Positions 33,357-44,504 of a stretch of DNA of 64,000 nucleotides are shown piece after piece. The translations under genes were made by a program, and so were the position numbers. Under the pieces are notes generated by a model that did no database searches, was not told where the DNA came from, and worked only from the letters and a program-made list of their open reading frames with translations. The stretch covers positions 496,001-560,000 of the forward strand of contig CAWEKI010000006.1 of the NCBI GenBank assembly GCA_963809695.1. Reading direction: 5' to 3'. The stretch comes from JAGDMJ01 sp963809695 (lineage in GTDB: Bacteria > Bacteroidota > Ignavibacteria > UBA10030 > UBA6906). The stretch's first letter is position 1. Each line of letters begins with the position of its first letter.

Positions 33357-34679
33357 ATGGAACTCTTTGATCCCCCCACGCCGAAGAGTACTCCCCTCGC
33401 AGGGGCACCCCTTGCCGAGCGGGTTCGCCCCGCTGCGCTTGACGGGTTTGTAGGGCAGGAGCATCTGCTTTCACCCGGCAAGCCGCTCAGAGTACTCATC
33501 GAGAACGACCAGCTCCCTTCCATGATCTTCTGGGGCCCGCCCGGAACAGGCAAGACCACGCTTGCCAGGATCATCGCGGGTCAGACCACATCGGAATTCT
33601 TCCAGCTCAACGCGGTCTCCTCCGGCGTGAAAGATGTCCGCGCGGTGCTCGATCGCGCCGAAGGAAACCGGAAACATGGCAACAGACGCTCCATCCTTTT
33701 CATCGACGAGATCCACCGGTTCAACAAGGCGCAGCAGGACGCGCTTCTCCATAGTGTCGAGGATGGCCTCGTCACGCTGATTGGTGCGACGACAGAGAAT
33801 CCTTCATTCGAGGTCATCCCTCCGCTGCTCTCCCGGAGCCGTGTCTATGTCCTCCAGCCGCTCACGCCGGATCATCTCAACAGGATCATCGACCAGGCCC
33901 TGGCCGGGGACAGCGTTCTGAGCAAGCTCAACGTCGCGGTCAACGATCGCGATTACCTGATCCTGCTTTCCGGTGGTGATGCCCGGATGTTGCTGAACGG
34001 CCTCGAGACCGCTGTCCGTCTTGCCCCGCCGGGAAAGGATGGCTCCCGCACGGTGGGGAAGAAGGAGATCGAGGAGGCGTTCCAGCGCAAGTATGTCATG
34101 TATGATAAAGGGGGAGAGCAGCATTACAACATCATCTCGGCGTTTATCAAGAGCATCCGCGGGAGCGACCCGGACGCCGCCGTGTACTGGCTCGCCCGCA
34201 TGCTGGAAGGAGGGGAGGATCCGAAGTTCATCGCGCGCAGGATGATCGTTCTGGCGTCGGAAGACATCGGCAATGCCGATCCCTATGCGATCACGCTGGC
34301 GACATCCTGCTTCACGGCGGTGGACTACATCGGCATGCCGGAAGCGCGAATCGTGCTTGCGCAGGCGGCCACGTATCTCGCCTCGTGCCACAAGAGCAAT
34401 GCGTCGTACGCCGCGATCGACAGCGCGCTGCACGACGTCAACAACATGCCGGACGAGCCCGTGCCGCTGCATCTCCGCAATGCCCCCACCAAGCTCATGG
34501 AAGATCTCGGCTACGGTGCGGATTACAAGTACAGCCACGCGTACGAGAAAAATTTCGTGGAACAGCAATACCTGCCAGACCGTCTGAAAGACAACGTGTA
34601 CTACCATCCCAGCAACAACGGCGCGGAACAGAACATCCGGGCCCGACTGACCGCCTGGTGGAAATCTAAAAAACGGTAA
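33357..34679 (+). CDS. rarA: replication-associated recombination protein A (RarA/MgsA)
   Basis: AAA+ ATPase related to clamp loaders, acting at stalled forks. The 440-residue protein shows Walker A GPPGTGKTTLAR, Walker B FIDEIHRFN, sensor 1 GATTENPSFE and the C-terminal helical domain with HYNIISAFIKSIRGSDPDA, a RarA hallmark. It starts 9 nt after the FtsB-like gene and ends 21 nt before lptD. Confidence 0.95.
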   Translation: MELFDPPTPKSTPLAGAPLAERVRPAALDGFVGQEHLLSPGKPLRVLIENDQLPSMIFWGPPGTGKTTLARIIAGQTTSEFFQLNAVSSGVKDVRAVLDRAEGNRKHGNRRSILFIDEIHRFNKAQQDALLHSVEDGLVTLIGATTENPSFEVIPPLLSRSRVYVLQPLTPDHLNRIIDQALAGDSVLSKLNVAVNDRDYLILLSGGDARMLLNGLETAVRLAPPGKDGSRTVGKKEIEEAFQRKYVMYDKGGEQHYNIISAFIKSIRGSDPDAAVYWLARMLEGGEDPKFIARRMIVLASEDIGNADPYAITLATSCFTAVDYIGMPEARIVLAQAATYLASCHKSNASYAAIDSALHDVNNMPDEPVPLHLRNAPTKLMEDLGYGADYKYSHAYEKNFVEQQYLPDRLKDNVYYHPSNNGAEQNIRARLTAWWKSKKR

Positions 34680-34700
34680 CCATTGACTTTTGCTGAAGTA

Positions 34701-37325
34701 ATGGATCTGGCGCTTGGATATAGGCGAGCAGGCCGAATTGAAACGCTTCAGGTGTTCTCATTACTTCTGCATTATGGAGCGCTGATTGCGCTGTTCTGGG
34801 TCGCGTCGGCCGGGCCGGCGTCCGCCCAGCAGCGTGCCGACACGCTGTTCGCCCGTGGCGACAGCGACAGGACGGCGGCTCCCGATACCATCAAGCCGGC
34901 CGAATCTCCCTCCGGCATCGATTCCGTGGTCACCTACAGCGCCGTCGATTCGGTGCTCTATTCCCTTGCGAACAAGACGATGTATCTGTTCGGGAAGGGG
35001 AACATCCGCTACAAGGAGCTCGGTTTGAAGGCGGAGCATATCAACATCAACTGGGACAACGCCATCCTGCACGCCGAAGGCATCCGCGACACATCCGACA
35101 CCACCGGCGTCAAATATCGCGGCCTTCCCGAGCTGATCGATGGCAACGAAAGGTACGACGGGTCCACCGTTGCCTACAACTTCCGGACAAAGAAGGGGAA
35201 GATCGACCTGGGCAAGACGGAAATCGAGAAGGGACTCTATTACGGAGAGGCGATCAAGAAGGTCGATGCCCAGGTGCTCTTTGTGGAGGATGGAAGGTTT
35301 ACGACATGCGACCTGGAACATCCTCATTATTTCTTCTACAGTCCCGAGATGAAAATCGTTGCCGGGGACAGGGTTGTCGCGCGGCCGGTCACATTGGACA
35401 TCGCCGATGTGCCTGTCTTCGCGCTGCCGTTCGGCGTGTTCCCGACGCAACGGGGGCGCCGTTCGGGGCTGATCGCTCCGGCCTATGGCGAGAGCGGCAC
35501 CCGCGGCCGGTACCTGACCCACCTGGGGTACTACTGGGCGCTCAATGACTACACGGACATCAACTTCCGCACGGACCTGTACACGAAAGGAGGATACACG
35601 CTCTATTCCGATTTTCGCTACGCATTGCGCTACAACTACTCGGGAGGGATCAGCGGGTCGTACGGCAGGATCATCAACGGCGAGCGCGGAGACCCGGACT
35701 ACAGCAACAATCAGGTCTTCAATGTCCGGCTGACACACAATCAGGAATTTAATCCCACCACCAGGTTGGTGGTGGATTTCACCTTCATGAGCACTTCGTA
35801 CTATCAGCAAACCAGTAACAACCTGAATGATCTGCTGCTTCAGAACATGGTGTCGAACGCCACGCTGACGAAATACTGGGAAGGAACGCCGAACAGCCTG
35901 ACGCTGAACGTGCGGAGGGATCAAAACCTCCAGACGGGACAGATCAACGACATCCTGCCAAGTGTCATCTTCAGCAGGAACCAGAGCTTCCCGTTCCGGT
36001 CCGGGAAGTCAAGCGGACCGTCGAGCGCGCAAAAGTGGTATGAAATGATCGGGTACACGTACAACGGCCAGGCGCTGAATGTCCGCAACAAGGTTCCGAT
36101 CGGGACCACAGGGGAGTTCACCGATGACCAGCGCCGTGGCGTCCAGCACAGCTTTGCGGTCAATGCGTCCCCGAAAGTGGGCTACTTCACGCTGACCCCG
36201 TTCTTCGACTATACGGAGAAGTGGTACGACAAGAGCATCACACGCGGGCTGAACGCGGCAGACAGCGTTGTGACGACGGACGTGAAGGGATTCAATGCGG
36301 TGCGCTACTACGATATGGGCGTCTCCGCAAGCACAAAGTTCTACGGGGTCTTCCAGCCGCGCGTGTTCGGCATTACGGGCATCCGTCATCAGGTCACGCC
36401 GTCCATTTCGTACGTTTACCAGCCGGACTTCTCGGCGCCGTCCTACGGCTATTATGCGACGTACAAGGATACGAGCGGCGTGACGCACGAATACAGCCGG
36501 TTCGAGCGCGAGGTGTTTGGAGGGGCGCCGTCGGAAAAGCGGCAGGCGATCGCGTTCCGGCTCGGCAACGTGTTTGAGATGAAGACGGCTTCCCATGACA
36601 CGTCGCAGGACGAAAACAAGTTTCAGCTGCTGAACCTGGACCTCTCCACATCCTACAATTTCGCCAGGGACAGCCTGAAGTTCGACGAGATCGGCCTGAG
36701 CTTCAGGACGAGCATCGGGCAGTGGCTGAACATCGGAGGGCAGAGCAGTTACAATCTGTACAAGTTCGAGGTCGACCCGGCAAATCCGCTGGTGGGGAGG
36801 CGCGTAAACAAGTATCTCCTCAGCGAAGGGAAGATTGCCGACATGACGAGTTTCTCCGTCAGCATCGGCACCAGGCTGAGCGGCGAGAAGAAGGAAACAA
36901 GCGCAGGCCCCATCCGCTCCGCGACCGACTCGGTCGACCAGGCGACAAGGCACGGGTACGTGGGATTGTATGACCAGGAACTTCCCGACTTCAGTATCCC
37001 GTGGAACCTGGACCTGACATGGAATTTTTCCCAGAGCCAATCTGACCCCCGCGTGAAATTCCTGAGCAATACCCTCTCCGCGGGGCTTGGGTTCAACCTC
37101 ACGGAATTCTGGAAGATCACCGCCAGCACGAGCTTTGACCTGTTAAGCCACCAGGTGTCCGCCCCCCAGATCACGGTCTACCGTGACCTGCACTGCTGGG
37201 AGTTGAATTTTTCCTGGGTGCCCACCGGGGTGTACAGGAATTACCAGGTCGAAATCAGGCTCAAGGCACCGCAATTGAGAGACGTGAAGGTCACGAAGCA
37301 GGGGAGTGCGAGAGACGTCTACTAG
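34701..37325 (+). CDS. lptD: LPS-assembly outer-membrane protein LptD
   Basis: Inserts lipopolysaccharide into the outer membrane. The product of about 874 residues has a signal peptide (GALIALFWVASAGPASAQQ), an N-terminal OstA jellyroll (YLFGKGNIRYKELGLKAEHI), and a large beta barrel with the family motif VPVFALPFGVFPTQRGRRSG. The start is uncertain: ATG at 34701 is used, but a TTG at 34683 is in frame and gives a longer leader. It closes the plus-strand run from pgpH. Confidence 0.88.
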   Translation: MDLALGYRRAGRIETLQVFSLLLHYGALIALFWVASAGPASAQQRADTLFARGDSDRTAAPDTIKPAESPSGIDSVVTYSAVDSVLYSLANKTMYLFGKGNIRYKELGLKAEHININWDNAILHAEGIRDTSDTTGVKYRGLPELIDGNERYDGSTVAYNFRTKKGKIDLGKTEIEKGLYYGEAIKKVDAQVLFVEDGRFTTCDLEHPHYFFYSPEMKIVAGDRVVARPVTLDIADVPVFALPFGVFPTQRGRRSGLIAPAYGESGTRGRYLTHLGYYWALNDYTDINFRTDLYTKGGYTLYSDFRYALRYNYSGGISGSYGRIINGERGDPDYSNNQVFNVRLTHNQEFNPTTRLVVDFTFMSTSYYQQTSNNLNDLLLQNMVSNATLTKYWEGTPNSLTLNVRRDQNLQTGQINDILPSVIFSRNQSFPFRSGKSSGPSSAQKWYEMIGYTYNGQALNVRNKVPIGTTGEFTDDQRRGVQHSFAVNASPKVGYFTLTPFFDYTEKWYDKSITRGLNAADSVVTTDVKGFNAVRYYDMGVSASTKFYGVFQPRVFGITGIRHQVTPSISYVYQPDFSAPSYGYYATYKDTSGVTHEYSRFEREVFGGAPSEKRQAIAFRLGNVFEMKTASHDTSQDENKFQLLNLDLSTSYNFARDSLKFDEIGLSFRTSIGQWLNIGGQSSYNLYKFEVDPANPLVGRRVNKYLLSEGKIADMTSFSVSIGTRLSGEKKETSAGPIRSATDSVDQATRHGYVGLYDQELPDFSIPWNLDLTWNFSQSQSDPRVKFLSNTLSAGLGFNLTEFWKITASTSFDLLSHQVSAPQITVYRDLHCWELNFSWVPTGVYRNYQVEIRLKAPQLRDVKVTKQGSARDVY

Positions 37326-37446
37326 GGCATTGACGCCCCCCGACTCGCAACACACGTTCGCTCAGGGTTACAGACACCCCTGATTGATGGGCATGCTGAC
37401 ATGCTCTTACTCGGCATCGAGCAAGGTTCTGTAAGGAGGATTGGAA

Positions 37447-39078
37447 GTGAAGGGTAGTCCGCTTTCCCCCCTTTTGATTACCACCGTGATCCTTCTTCCA
37501 CTCTCTCTGGAAGCAACAACGTACCACGTTGGCCCCGCGCGCCCCTACTCGACGCTTCAACAAGTTGCTGGTCTGCTTTCTCCCGGAGATAGCGTCCTGG
37601 TTGACGGCGACACGACGTATCCCGGCGGCATCGTGTTCTCGCGGCCGGGGAGTTCGGCGCAGCCGATCATCGTGCATGGGGTCAGGAGTAACGGGAGGCG
37701 TCCGATCATCGACGGCGGGACGAACGGTGTGGAGTTCAGAACCGGCGGGACCGCAGCTGACCATTACATTTTTGAAGGGTTCGAGGTGCGTAACGCTTCT
37801 TTTCGCGGAGTGTACCATCACGCAGATGATCTCAGGTTGCGGGATCTTCTGGTCCACAACTGCAACAACGGATTGATGGGAGCGGACAACGATTCGGGAA
37901 CGCTCTTGCTTGAGTACTGCGAGTTCTATGCGAACGGAGCAGGAGCCAGCGCGCACCAGATCTACATGGCTACTGATGAGATTGCGCATCCGGGAAGCGT
38001 CTTCCGCATGCAGTTCTGCTACATGCATGACGGGGCCGGTGGGAACAACGTAAAGTCCCGGTCGGAACGGAATGAGATCTACTACAACTGGATCGAAGGG
38101 GCATTCTATCATGAGCTGGAGCTGATCGGTCCGGACCCGGCCGGAGGAGTGCCGGCCGATTTGAAGCGGGAAGATTCCGACATCGTGGGAAATGTCTTAA
38201 GGAAGAAAGCCACTGCGTATGCCACGGGGACATTCAACGTCACCAGGTTTGGAGGAGACGGCACCGGAGAGAGCAAGGGACGCTACCGGGTTGTCAACAA
38301 TACGTTCATCATGGGGACGAGCGCGGCGTTCCGGCTCTTTGATAGCCTGGAATCGGTGGAAATGCACAACAATGTCTTTGTGAGCGGCACGGGTGGTGCC
38401 GCGCCGATCGTCTGCAGGGTGGAAGCGGCATGGATGTCCGGTGAGAAGATCTCTGGGCAGAACAATTGGGTCCAGAACGTGCTGACAACAATTCCCGCAG
38501 AGTGGACCGGCACGATACATGGAGATGACCCCGGCTTCCGCAATCTGAGCGGCGGCGATTTTACACCGGACGATGGAAGTCCGCTCATCAATAGCGGTAC
38601 TTCCAATGGTCAGCCGCCGCCTGGCTTTCCGTTCCCAAACCCGTTGTTCCCTCCAGCGTTTGAGCCTCCTGTGCATATGCTCCTTGTGCCGGGCAGCGGC
38701 GTGTCGAGGCAGATCAATGCGGCCATTGATATCGGCGCATTTGAGTATCGGCAGGCGACGGGTGTTCCTGAAACCGCGATACCGGAAGGATTCATACTTT
38801 TCCAGAACCATCCGAACCCGTTTAACCCGTCAACAGTTATTGAATACACCAGCGGTCTGGCGGGGGGACCAGTGGCTAGTGATGTGTCTCTTGTGGTATA
38901 TGACATTCTCGGAAGGGAAGTGGCGGTGTTGGTGAACGAACAGAAGCCGGCGGGAAGTTACTCAGTGCAGTGGGATGGCACGGATGGGCATGGACGGCAG
39001 GTGTCGAGCGGCGTGTATTTGTACCGGTTGTCTGCCGGCTCGTTCACGCAGACGAAGCGGATGGTGCTGACGAGATAA
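37447..39078 (+). CDS. exported right-handed beta-helix protein with T9SS tail
   Basis: The 543-residue protein has a signal peptide, a parallel beta-helix (about 25-330) opening with ATTYHVG.ARPYSTLQQV, as in pectate-lyase-like Ig-exported proteins, a Pro-rich hinge (FPFPNPLFPPAFEPP) and a type A C-terminal sorting domain (NHPNPFNPST, VYDILGREVAVLVNE, MVLTR). The T9SS would carry it to the cell surface. GTG at 37447 follows AAGGAGG by 7 nt; the TTG at 37441 would be too close. Confidence 0.8.
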   Translation: MKGSPLSPLLITTVILLPLSLEATTYHVGPARPYSTLQQVAGLLSPGDSVLVDGDTTYPGGIVFSRPGSSAQPIIVHGVRSNGRRPIIDGGTNGVEFRTGGTAADHYIFEGFEVRNASFRGVYHHADDLRLRDLLVHNCNNGLMGADNDSGTLLLEYCEFYANGAGASAHQIYMATDEIAHPGSVFRMQFCYMHDGAGGNNVKSRSERNEIYYNWIEGAFYHELELIGPDPAGGVPADLKREDSDIVGNVLRKKATAYATGTFNVTRFGGDGTGESKGRYRVVNNTFIMGTSAAFRLFDSLESVEMHNNVFVSGTGGAAPIVCRVEAAWMSGEKISGQNNWVQNVLTTIPAEWTGTIHGDDPGFRNLSGGDFTPDDGSPLINSGTSNGQPPPGFPFPNPLFPPAFEPPVHMLLVPGSGVSRQINAAIDIGAFEYRQATGVPETAIPEGFILFQNHPNPFNPSTVIEYTSGLAGGPVASDVSLVVYDILGREVAVLVNEQKPAGSYSVQWDGTDGHGRQVSSGVYLYRLSAGSFTQTKRMVLTR

Positions 39079-39086
39079 GGCAGTAG

Positions 39087-39107
39087 TCAGTAATTTGAAA
39101 TTACTGA
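39087..39107. terminator. hairpin between convergent genes
   Basis: TCAGTAATT (39087-39095), a TGA loop and AATTACTGA (39099-39107): a perfect 9-bp stem between the beta-helix gene (plus) and clpX (minus). No T-run follows on either strand, so it is probably a factor-assisted or bidirectional end. Confidence 0.45.
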
Positions 39108-39131
39108 TGTTGGCCCAATACGTTGGTGACA

Positions 39132-40391
<1,260 letters not shown>

Positions 40392-40400
40392 GGTATCCGA

Positions 40401-41021
40401 TTACTTTTTGGTATCGCGTTCTTTCTTGAGAAAGACGTTGTCGATGAGGCCGTACACCCGCGATTCCTCGGAGGACATATACCGGTCGCGGTCGGTGTCC
40501 TTCTCGATGGATGCAAGGGACTGGCCCGTGTGCTGGGCCAGAATTTCGTTGAGCCGTTTCTTGGTACGGAGGATCTCCTCCGCCTGGATGAAGATATCCG
40601 AAGCGGTCCCCTGCGTACCTCCCCACGGCTGGTGGATCATGATCCGCGAGTTCGGGAGGGCGGAGCGCTTTCCCTTCGTGCCGCCGGCCAGGAGAATTGC
40701 CCCCATGCTGGCCGCCATGCCGATGCAGATGGTGGCGACGTCTGGACGAATGTACTGCATCGTGTCGTAAATGGCAAGCCCCGAGTGCACATTGCCTCCC
40801 GGGCTATTGATATACAGATTGATGTCCTTGTCCGGATCCTCGGACTCGAGGAAAAGGAGCTGTGCGATCACCAGACTCGCGATCGTGTCGTCGATCGCCG
40901 TGCCGATGAACACGATGCGCTCCTTCAGAAGCCGCGAAAAAATATCGTACGCCCGCTCACCGCGGCCTGTCTGCTCCACAACCATGGGAACCAACTGATT
41001 GAACATGGGTGATGTTTTCAT
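40401..41021 (-). CDS. clpP: ATP-dependent Clp protease proteolytic subunit
   Basis: Serine protease of 206 residues. The catalytic Ser is in GMAASMGA and the His in MIHQPWGG, with the handle helix downstream. ATG at 41021 has an AGGAGAG site; longer in-frame starts reach into tig and are unlikely. It follows tig by 46 nt in the tig-clpP-clpX operon. Confidence 0.96.
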   Translation of the reverse strand: MKTSPMFNQLVPMVVEQTGRGERAYDIFSRLLKERIVFIGTAIDDTIASLVIAQLLFLESEDPDKDINLYINSPGGNVHSGLAIYDTMQYIRPDVATICIGMAASMGAILLAGGTKGKRSALPNSRIMIHQPWGGTQGTASDIFIQAEEILRTKKRLNEILAQHTGQSLASIEKDTDRDRYMSSEESRVYGLIDNVFLKKERDTKK

Positions 41022-41067
41022 GGGTGTTCGTCTCTCCTGCCTTGTCGTTAGAATTTCTGGTGTTGCT

Positions 41068-42354
41068 TCACGCAAGCCTGGTTTGCGGATGTGTGTCCAG
41101 GATCTTTTCCTTGATCTTCGCATGCTCTTTCAACAATGCCATGACCCTGTCCGAAAGCAGCCGCTCGGTCACCGTGCCGGAGCTCAAGTAGTAGCGCAGC
41201 AACTGCTCTTTGGTAACACCCATACGGGATGCATCCGTTTCCGCAAGCTTCTCAATATCTTCCTTTGTGACGGAGATCTTTTCCTGCTCTGCGATCTTCT
41301 CCTTCAGGAGAAGCCATTTCGCCTGCCAGACGGCATACGCGCGGCTCTCCTCGCGGAACTTCGGCTCATCGAACCCCTGAGGAAGCTTCTTGTCGCGCGA
41401 CTGGTTCCTGATGTCATCGATGAAGCTGTCCAGAAATCCCTCGACGAGCGCGTCAGGAACGGCAAATTCATGCAGGCGCACCACTTCCGTGGCGATCGAA
41501 TCTGCCAGCCGCCGGTCGGTCTGGTCCGCCCAGTATCGCTCCAGATCGGCCCGCAGGTTCTTCATGAACTCGTCGCGGGAGGCGACTTTACCGCCGGTGA
41601 CCTTCTTGACAAGCTCGTCATTCAGCGGCGGCAACGTGACCTTTTGAATGTCCGTGGCGGTGATGGAGAGGTTGGCTTTGTGCGTATGATCCTCGTGCTT
41701 CGACTCGTAGCTCGCACGGCAGGTGTCTCCCACTTTAGCCTGGCTCAGGGCTGCCCTGATCTCAGGGACCGTGTTCGGATCCGAGAGGAGGAAACGCGCA
41801 CCCGCGCTCTTTCTCCCGATCAATGGCGTGCCGGCGTCGTCCAACTCCTGCACGTCGGCGGTGACGATGTGTTCGGGATCGGTCACGGCCTCCGCAGGAG
41901 TGGTGGTGGCATTTGCCCGGCGGATGTGGTCCACTTCGGCTTCCACTTCCGCGTCGGTCACCGGGTGCACTTCCTTCTCGACGTGGAGACCCTTGTATTT
42001 TTCCAGCGTGATAGCCGGCCGCACTTCGTATTTGATCTTGAAGCGGAAGCGCTCGCCCCGTTTGAAGTCCATATCCACAAGCGCCGCCTTGCCAAGCGGA
42101 TGGATGTCCTTCTCCTCCATGACCTTTTGATAGAGGTCGTCGGCGATGGAATCCAGCGAGTCGCGTTCGATGGCTTCCCCGTACAGCTTCTTGATCATCG
42201 GGAGAGGCACCTTGCCTTTGCGGAAGCCTTTGAGCTCCAGCTTGGGGCGATATTTCTCATAGGCCTTTTCGAAGTGGGGCTGTAGCTCTTCGCTTGTGAC
42301 CTCGATCTCGGCTTCTTGCTGTACGTCGGTAACGGGGGTGATGGTAACCTGCAA
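41068..42354 (-). CDS. tig: trigger factor (ribosome-bound chaperone)
   Basis: Peptidyl-prolyl isomerase and nascent-chain chaperone. The 428-residue protein has the ribosome-binding motif LKGFRKGKVP near the N-terminus, a divergent PPIase domain and the C-terminal helical cradle. TTG at 42354 is the likely start, with GGAAGG 8 nt upstream. A longer reading frame reaches into the tRNA-Leu gene and is therefore excluded. Confidence 0.93.
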   Translation of the reverse strand: MQVTITPVTDVQQEAEIEVTSEELQPHFEKAYEKYRPKLELKGFRKGKVPLPMIKKLYGEAIERDSLDSIADDLYQKVMEEKDIHPLGKAALVDMDFKRGERFRFKIKYEVRPAITLEKYKGLHVEKEVHPVTDAEVEAEVDHIRRANATTTPAEAVTDPEHIVTADVQELDDAGTPLIGRKSAGARFLLSDPNTVPEIRAALSQAKVGDTCRASYESKHEDHTHKANLSITATDIQKVTLPPLNDELVKKVTGGKVASRDEFMKNLRADLERYWADQTDRRLADSIATEVVRLHEFAVPDALVEGFLDSFIDDIRNQSRDKKLPQGFDEPKFREESRAYAVWQAKWLLLKEKIAEQEKISVTKEDIEKLAETDASRMGVTKEQLLRYYLSSGTVTERLLSDRVMALLKEHAKIKEKILDTHPQTRLA

Positions 42355-42387
42355 CGTCGTAACCTTCCAGTCTGTGGTAAAAGAACG

Positions 42388-42469
42388 TGGGTAGAGGGGG
42401 ACTTGAACCCCCACGGATTTCTCCATTGGATCCTAAGTCCAACGCGTCTGCCAATTTCGCCATCTACCC
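42388..42469 (-). tRNA. tRNA-Leu (anticodon UAG)
   Basis: On the minus strand the acceptor GGGTAGA pairs with TCTACCC, with discriminator A and no encoded CCA (CG follows). The D arm has GCGAAATTGGCAGACGC, the anticodon stem is TTGGA/TCCAA with loop CTTAGGA (anticodon TAG), there is an extra variable arm as expected for Leu, and the T arm is GGGGGTTCAAGTCCCCC. Length is 82 nt. It lies 33 nt ahead of tig and shares the promoter at 42488-42516. Confidence 0.97.
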
Positions 42470-42487
42470 ATGACAGTACGGAAAGGA

Positions 42488-42516
42488 AAAATACACAATT
42501 CTGGGCGGAGTTTCAA
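42488..42516 (-). promoter_or_regulatory. promoter of the tRNA-Leu-tig-clpP-clpX transcript
   Basis: TTGAAA (42516-42511), 17 bp, TATTTT (42493-42488) on the minus strand. The start would be near 42481, about 12 nt before the tRNA. Confidence 0.65.
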
Positions 42517-42653
42517 GGAAGAAAGAGGGGGAAGCAACGGCAGAAGCCGGGTACGCCGGAAAAAGACCAACACGAAGGGCACAGACAACTCAGAGTTACA
42601 CAGAGGGACCTGTCAAAAGAGGATCAACATCAAGTCCTGGTTGGGGCTCCATT
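42517..42653. other. intergenic stretch with degenerate ACACAGAG text
   Basis: Purine-rich, without a convincing gene, between the Leu tRNA promoter and the end of the kinase gene. It contains repeats of the form ACACGAAGG...ACACAGAGG. Related short runs (GACGAACACAGAG) occur at about 44461-44473 and 62096-62108. Confidence 0.35.
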
Positions 42654-44381
42654 TTAGCTTTGCTTCACCGGAAAGCTAAGCCGCACGGTAGTCCCCTTGC
42701 CGGGCTCCGATTCCAGCTCCACCACGCCCTGGTGATCTTCCATGATCTTCTTCACAATGGCGAGCCCGAGACCGGTCCCATGCTTCTTCCCATGGGTGAA
42801 AAAAGGCTCGAAGACCCGGGGGCGTATCTCTTCGGGAATGCCGCAGCCGGTATCCGAAAACTCGATGACCACGTTGCCGTTCTTCTTGAGCGTCCGGACG
42901 GTGAGGGTTCCTCCGTCCTTCATCGCGTCGGCGGCATTGGCAGCGATGTTGTAGAAGACGCGGACGACCTTTTCGATATCCATCATGCACCGGTCGGTGT
43001 ACTCGAACTGCCGCACCGTGACGACGTTCCGCTTTGCCAGGTCGCGCTCCACGAACGTAAGCATGCTGTCCAGCACTTCGCTCAATACCACTTCTTCGGT
43101 CTTGATTTCACTGATGCCGCGCGAGAAATCCAGCACCTCCTGCGTCATATTCACGAATCGGTCCACCTGCCGGATGATCTCCTCCGCCAGCTGGGCTGCC
43201 TCTTCGGTCGGGCTCTTCTTCTGGATCACCTGGGCATAGATACGCAGCGTGGCCATCGGGCCCTTGATGTCGTGGATAATGGTGTTGGCCATCCTTCCGA
43301 CTGCCGAGAGCCGCTCGCTCTGCACCATTTCTTTTGCCATGCGCGCGTTTTCGAGCGCGATCGCAGCGTGCACCGAAAGCCCGTCGATAAATGCCTCGTC
43401 CTCCTGTCCGAACGAGCCCTCATGCTTGTTCAAGAGCTGAAAGACCCCCACGATCTTGCCGTCCTTGTTCCGCATGGGCATGCAAAGGACATTGAGGGTT
43501 TTGTAGCCGCTGCGCTTGTCGATCTCCGGGTTGAAGCGCGGGTCTTTGTAGGCATCGGCGATGTTGACCGTCTCGCCTGTCTTGCCCACGTATCCGGCGA
43601 GCCCCCTCCCGACGGGAAGGCGGATCTCCACCATGTTGTTGCGCCCCTGGGCAACCTTGGACCAGAGCTCATTGCTTGTTTCATCGGCAAGATAAAGCGT
43701 TCCACGGTCCGCCCCGGTGCCCCGCACGGCGACATCGAGGACAAGGCTCAGGAGCCGGTCGATGTCGATGGCGGAATTGACGATCTTGCTTGCCTCGATC
43801 AACCGGTTCAGCCGGTCCAGCTTTCCCTTGAGGGCGAGCGCATTCCGATCGAGCTCCACCACGTACGTTTGGTCCATGGTCCGGAGCCGGATGGCGAGGT
43901 TGGTCAGCAGATTGGAGGCAAACACACTGGTCTCTTCAAGCAGCCAGCGGACCTCGGGAAGATTCAGGCTGATGACGATGCATTCGTCCAGCGCGTCCGC
44001 GCGGGCGGAGCGGGGAAGCCCATCCAGCAGCGAGAGCTCGCCGAAGAAATCTCCCTCATGCAGTACCGCCAGCAGCGAATCCACGCCGAACTTCGTGTAC
44101 TTTTCGATCTTCACCCGTCCCTGGCAGAGGAGATAGAGCTCCCGTCCCCGGGAGGATTCATCGAAGATCATTTCTCCGGCTTTGAAGGTCTGCAGCGAAA
44201 GCCTCGGCGCGATGCGGGCGAGCACCTTGGGATCGACGTTGCCGAACAGGATGTTCCTTTGCAGCCAGTCGAGCAGCGGATTTTTCTCTGCGGGTTTGCG
44301 GTGCCGTGTAACGGCTGCCTGGCGTCGGGCGGAAGGGGTGGAACGCGCCCTGGTTTTCGTGCGCGGCTTTCTCATGGGCAT
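42654..44381 (-). CDS. cytoplasmic sensor kinase with cyclic-nucleotide-binding and GAF domains
   Basis: The 575-residue protein has a basic, Arg-rich N-terminus, a cNMP-binding fold (about 45-160, with GDFFGELSLLDGLPRSA), a GAF domain (about 195-345, with GTLYLADETSN and GYKTLNVLCMPM), a dimerisation helix with HDIKGPMATLR, and a HATPase domain (FSDTGCGI, HGTGLGLAIV). No TM is seen, so it senses internal signals. The start at 44381 is fixed by the promoter upstream: the earlier frame start at 44423 lies before the predicted transcription start. No response regulator is adjacent. Confidence 0.9.
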   Translation of the reverse strand: MPMRKPRTKTRARSTPSARRQAAVTRHRKPAEKNPLLDWLQRNILFGNVDPKVLARIAPRLSLQTFKAGEMIFDESSRGRELYLLCQGRVKIEKYTKFGVDSLLAVLHEGDFFGELSLLDGLPRSARADALDECIVISLNLPEVRWLLEETSVFASNLLTNLAIRLRTMDQTYVVELDRNALALKGKLDRLNRLIEASKIVNSAIDIDRLLSLVLDVAVRGTGADRGTLYLADETSNELWSKVAQGRNNMVEIRLPVGRGLAGYVGKTGETVNIADAYKDPRFNPEIDKRSGYKTLNVLCMPMRNKDGKIVGVFQLLNKHEGSFGQEDEAFIDGLSVHAAIALENARMAKEMVQSERLSAVGRMANTIIHDIKGPMATLRIYAQVIQKKSPTEEAAQLAEEIIRQVDRFVNMTQEVLDFSRGISEIKTEEVVLSEVLDSMLTFVERDLAKRNVVTVRQFEYTDRCMMDIEKVVRVFYNIAANAADAMKDGGTLTVRTLKKNGNVVIEFSDTGCGIPEEIRPRVFEPFFTHGKKHGTGLGLAIVKKIMEDHQGVVELESEPGKGTTVRLSFPVKQS

Positions 44382-44407
44382 GCGGATTGGTGTGAGTACA
44401 TAGACAG

Positions 44408-44436
44408 ATAATAGAGAAAACAAGAGCGGAAGTCAA
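44408..44436 (-). promoter_or_regulatory. promoter of the cNMP/GAF kinase gene
   Basis: TTGACT (44436-44431), 17 bp, TATTAT (44413-44408) on the minus strand, a close sigma-70 match. The transcription start is near 44401. Confidence 0.65.
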
Positions 44437-44504
44437 GGATCGAAAGACGGGGGTGCAAGACGAACACAGAGGGAAGAATAGGAAATCCGCGGTTTGTTCT
44501 TCTT

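Noticed and set aside
42660..44411. 583-codon plus-strand frame opposite the cNMP/GAF kinase
   Set aside because: Shadow with no motif; the kinase motifs on the minus strand are unambiguous.
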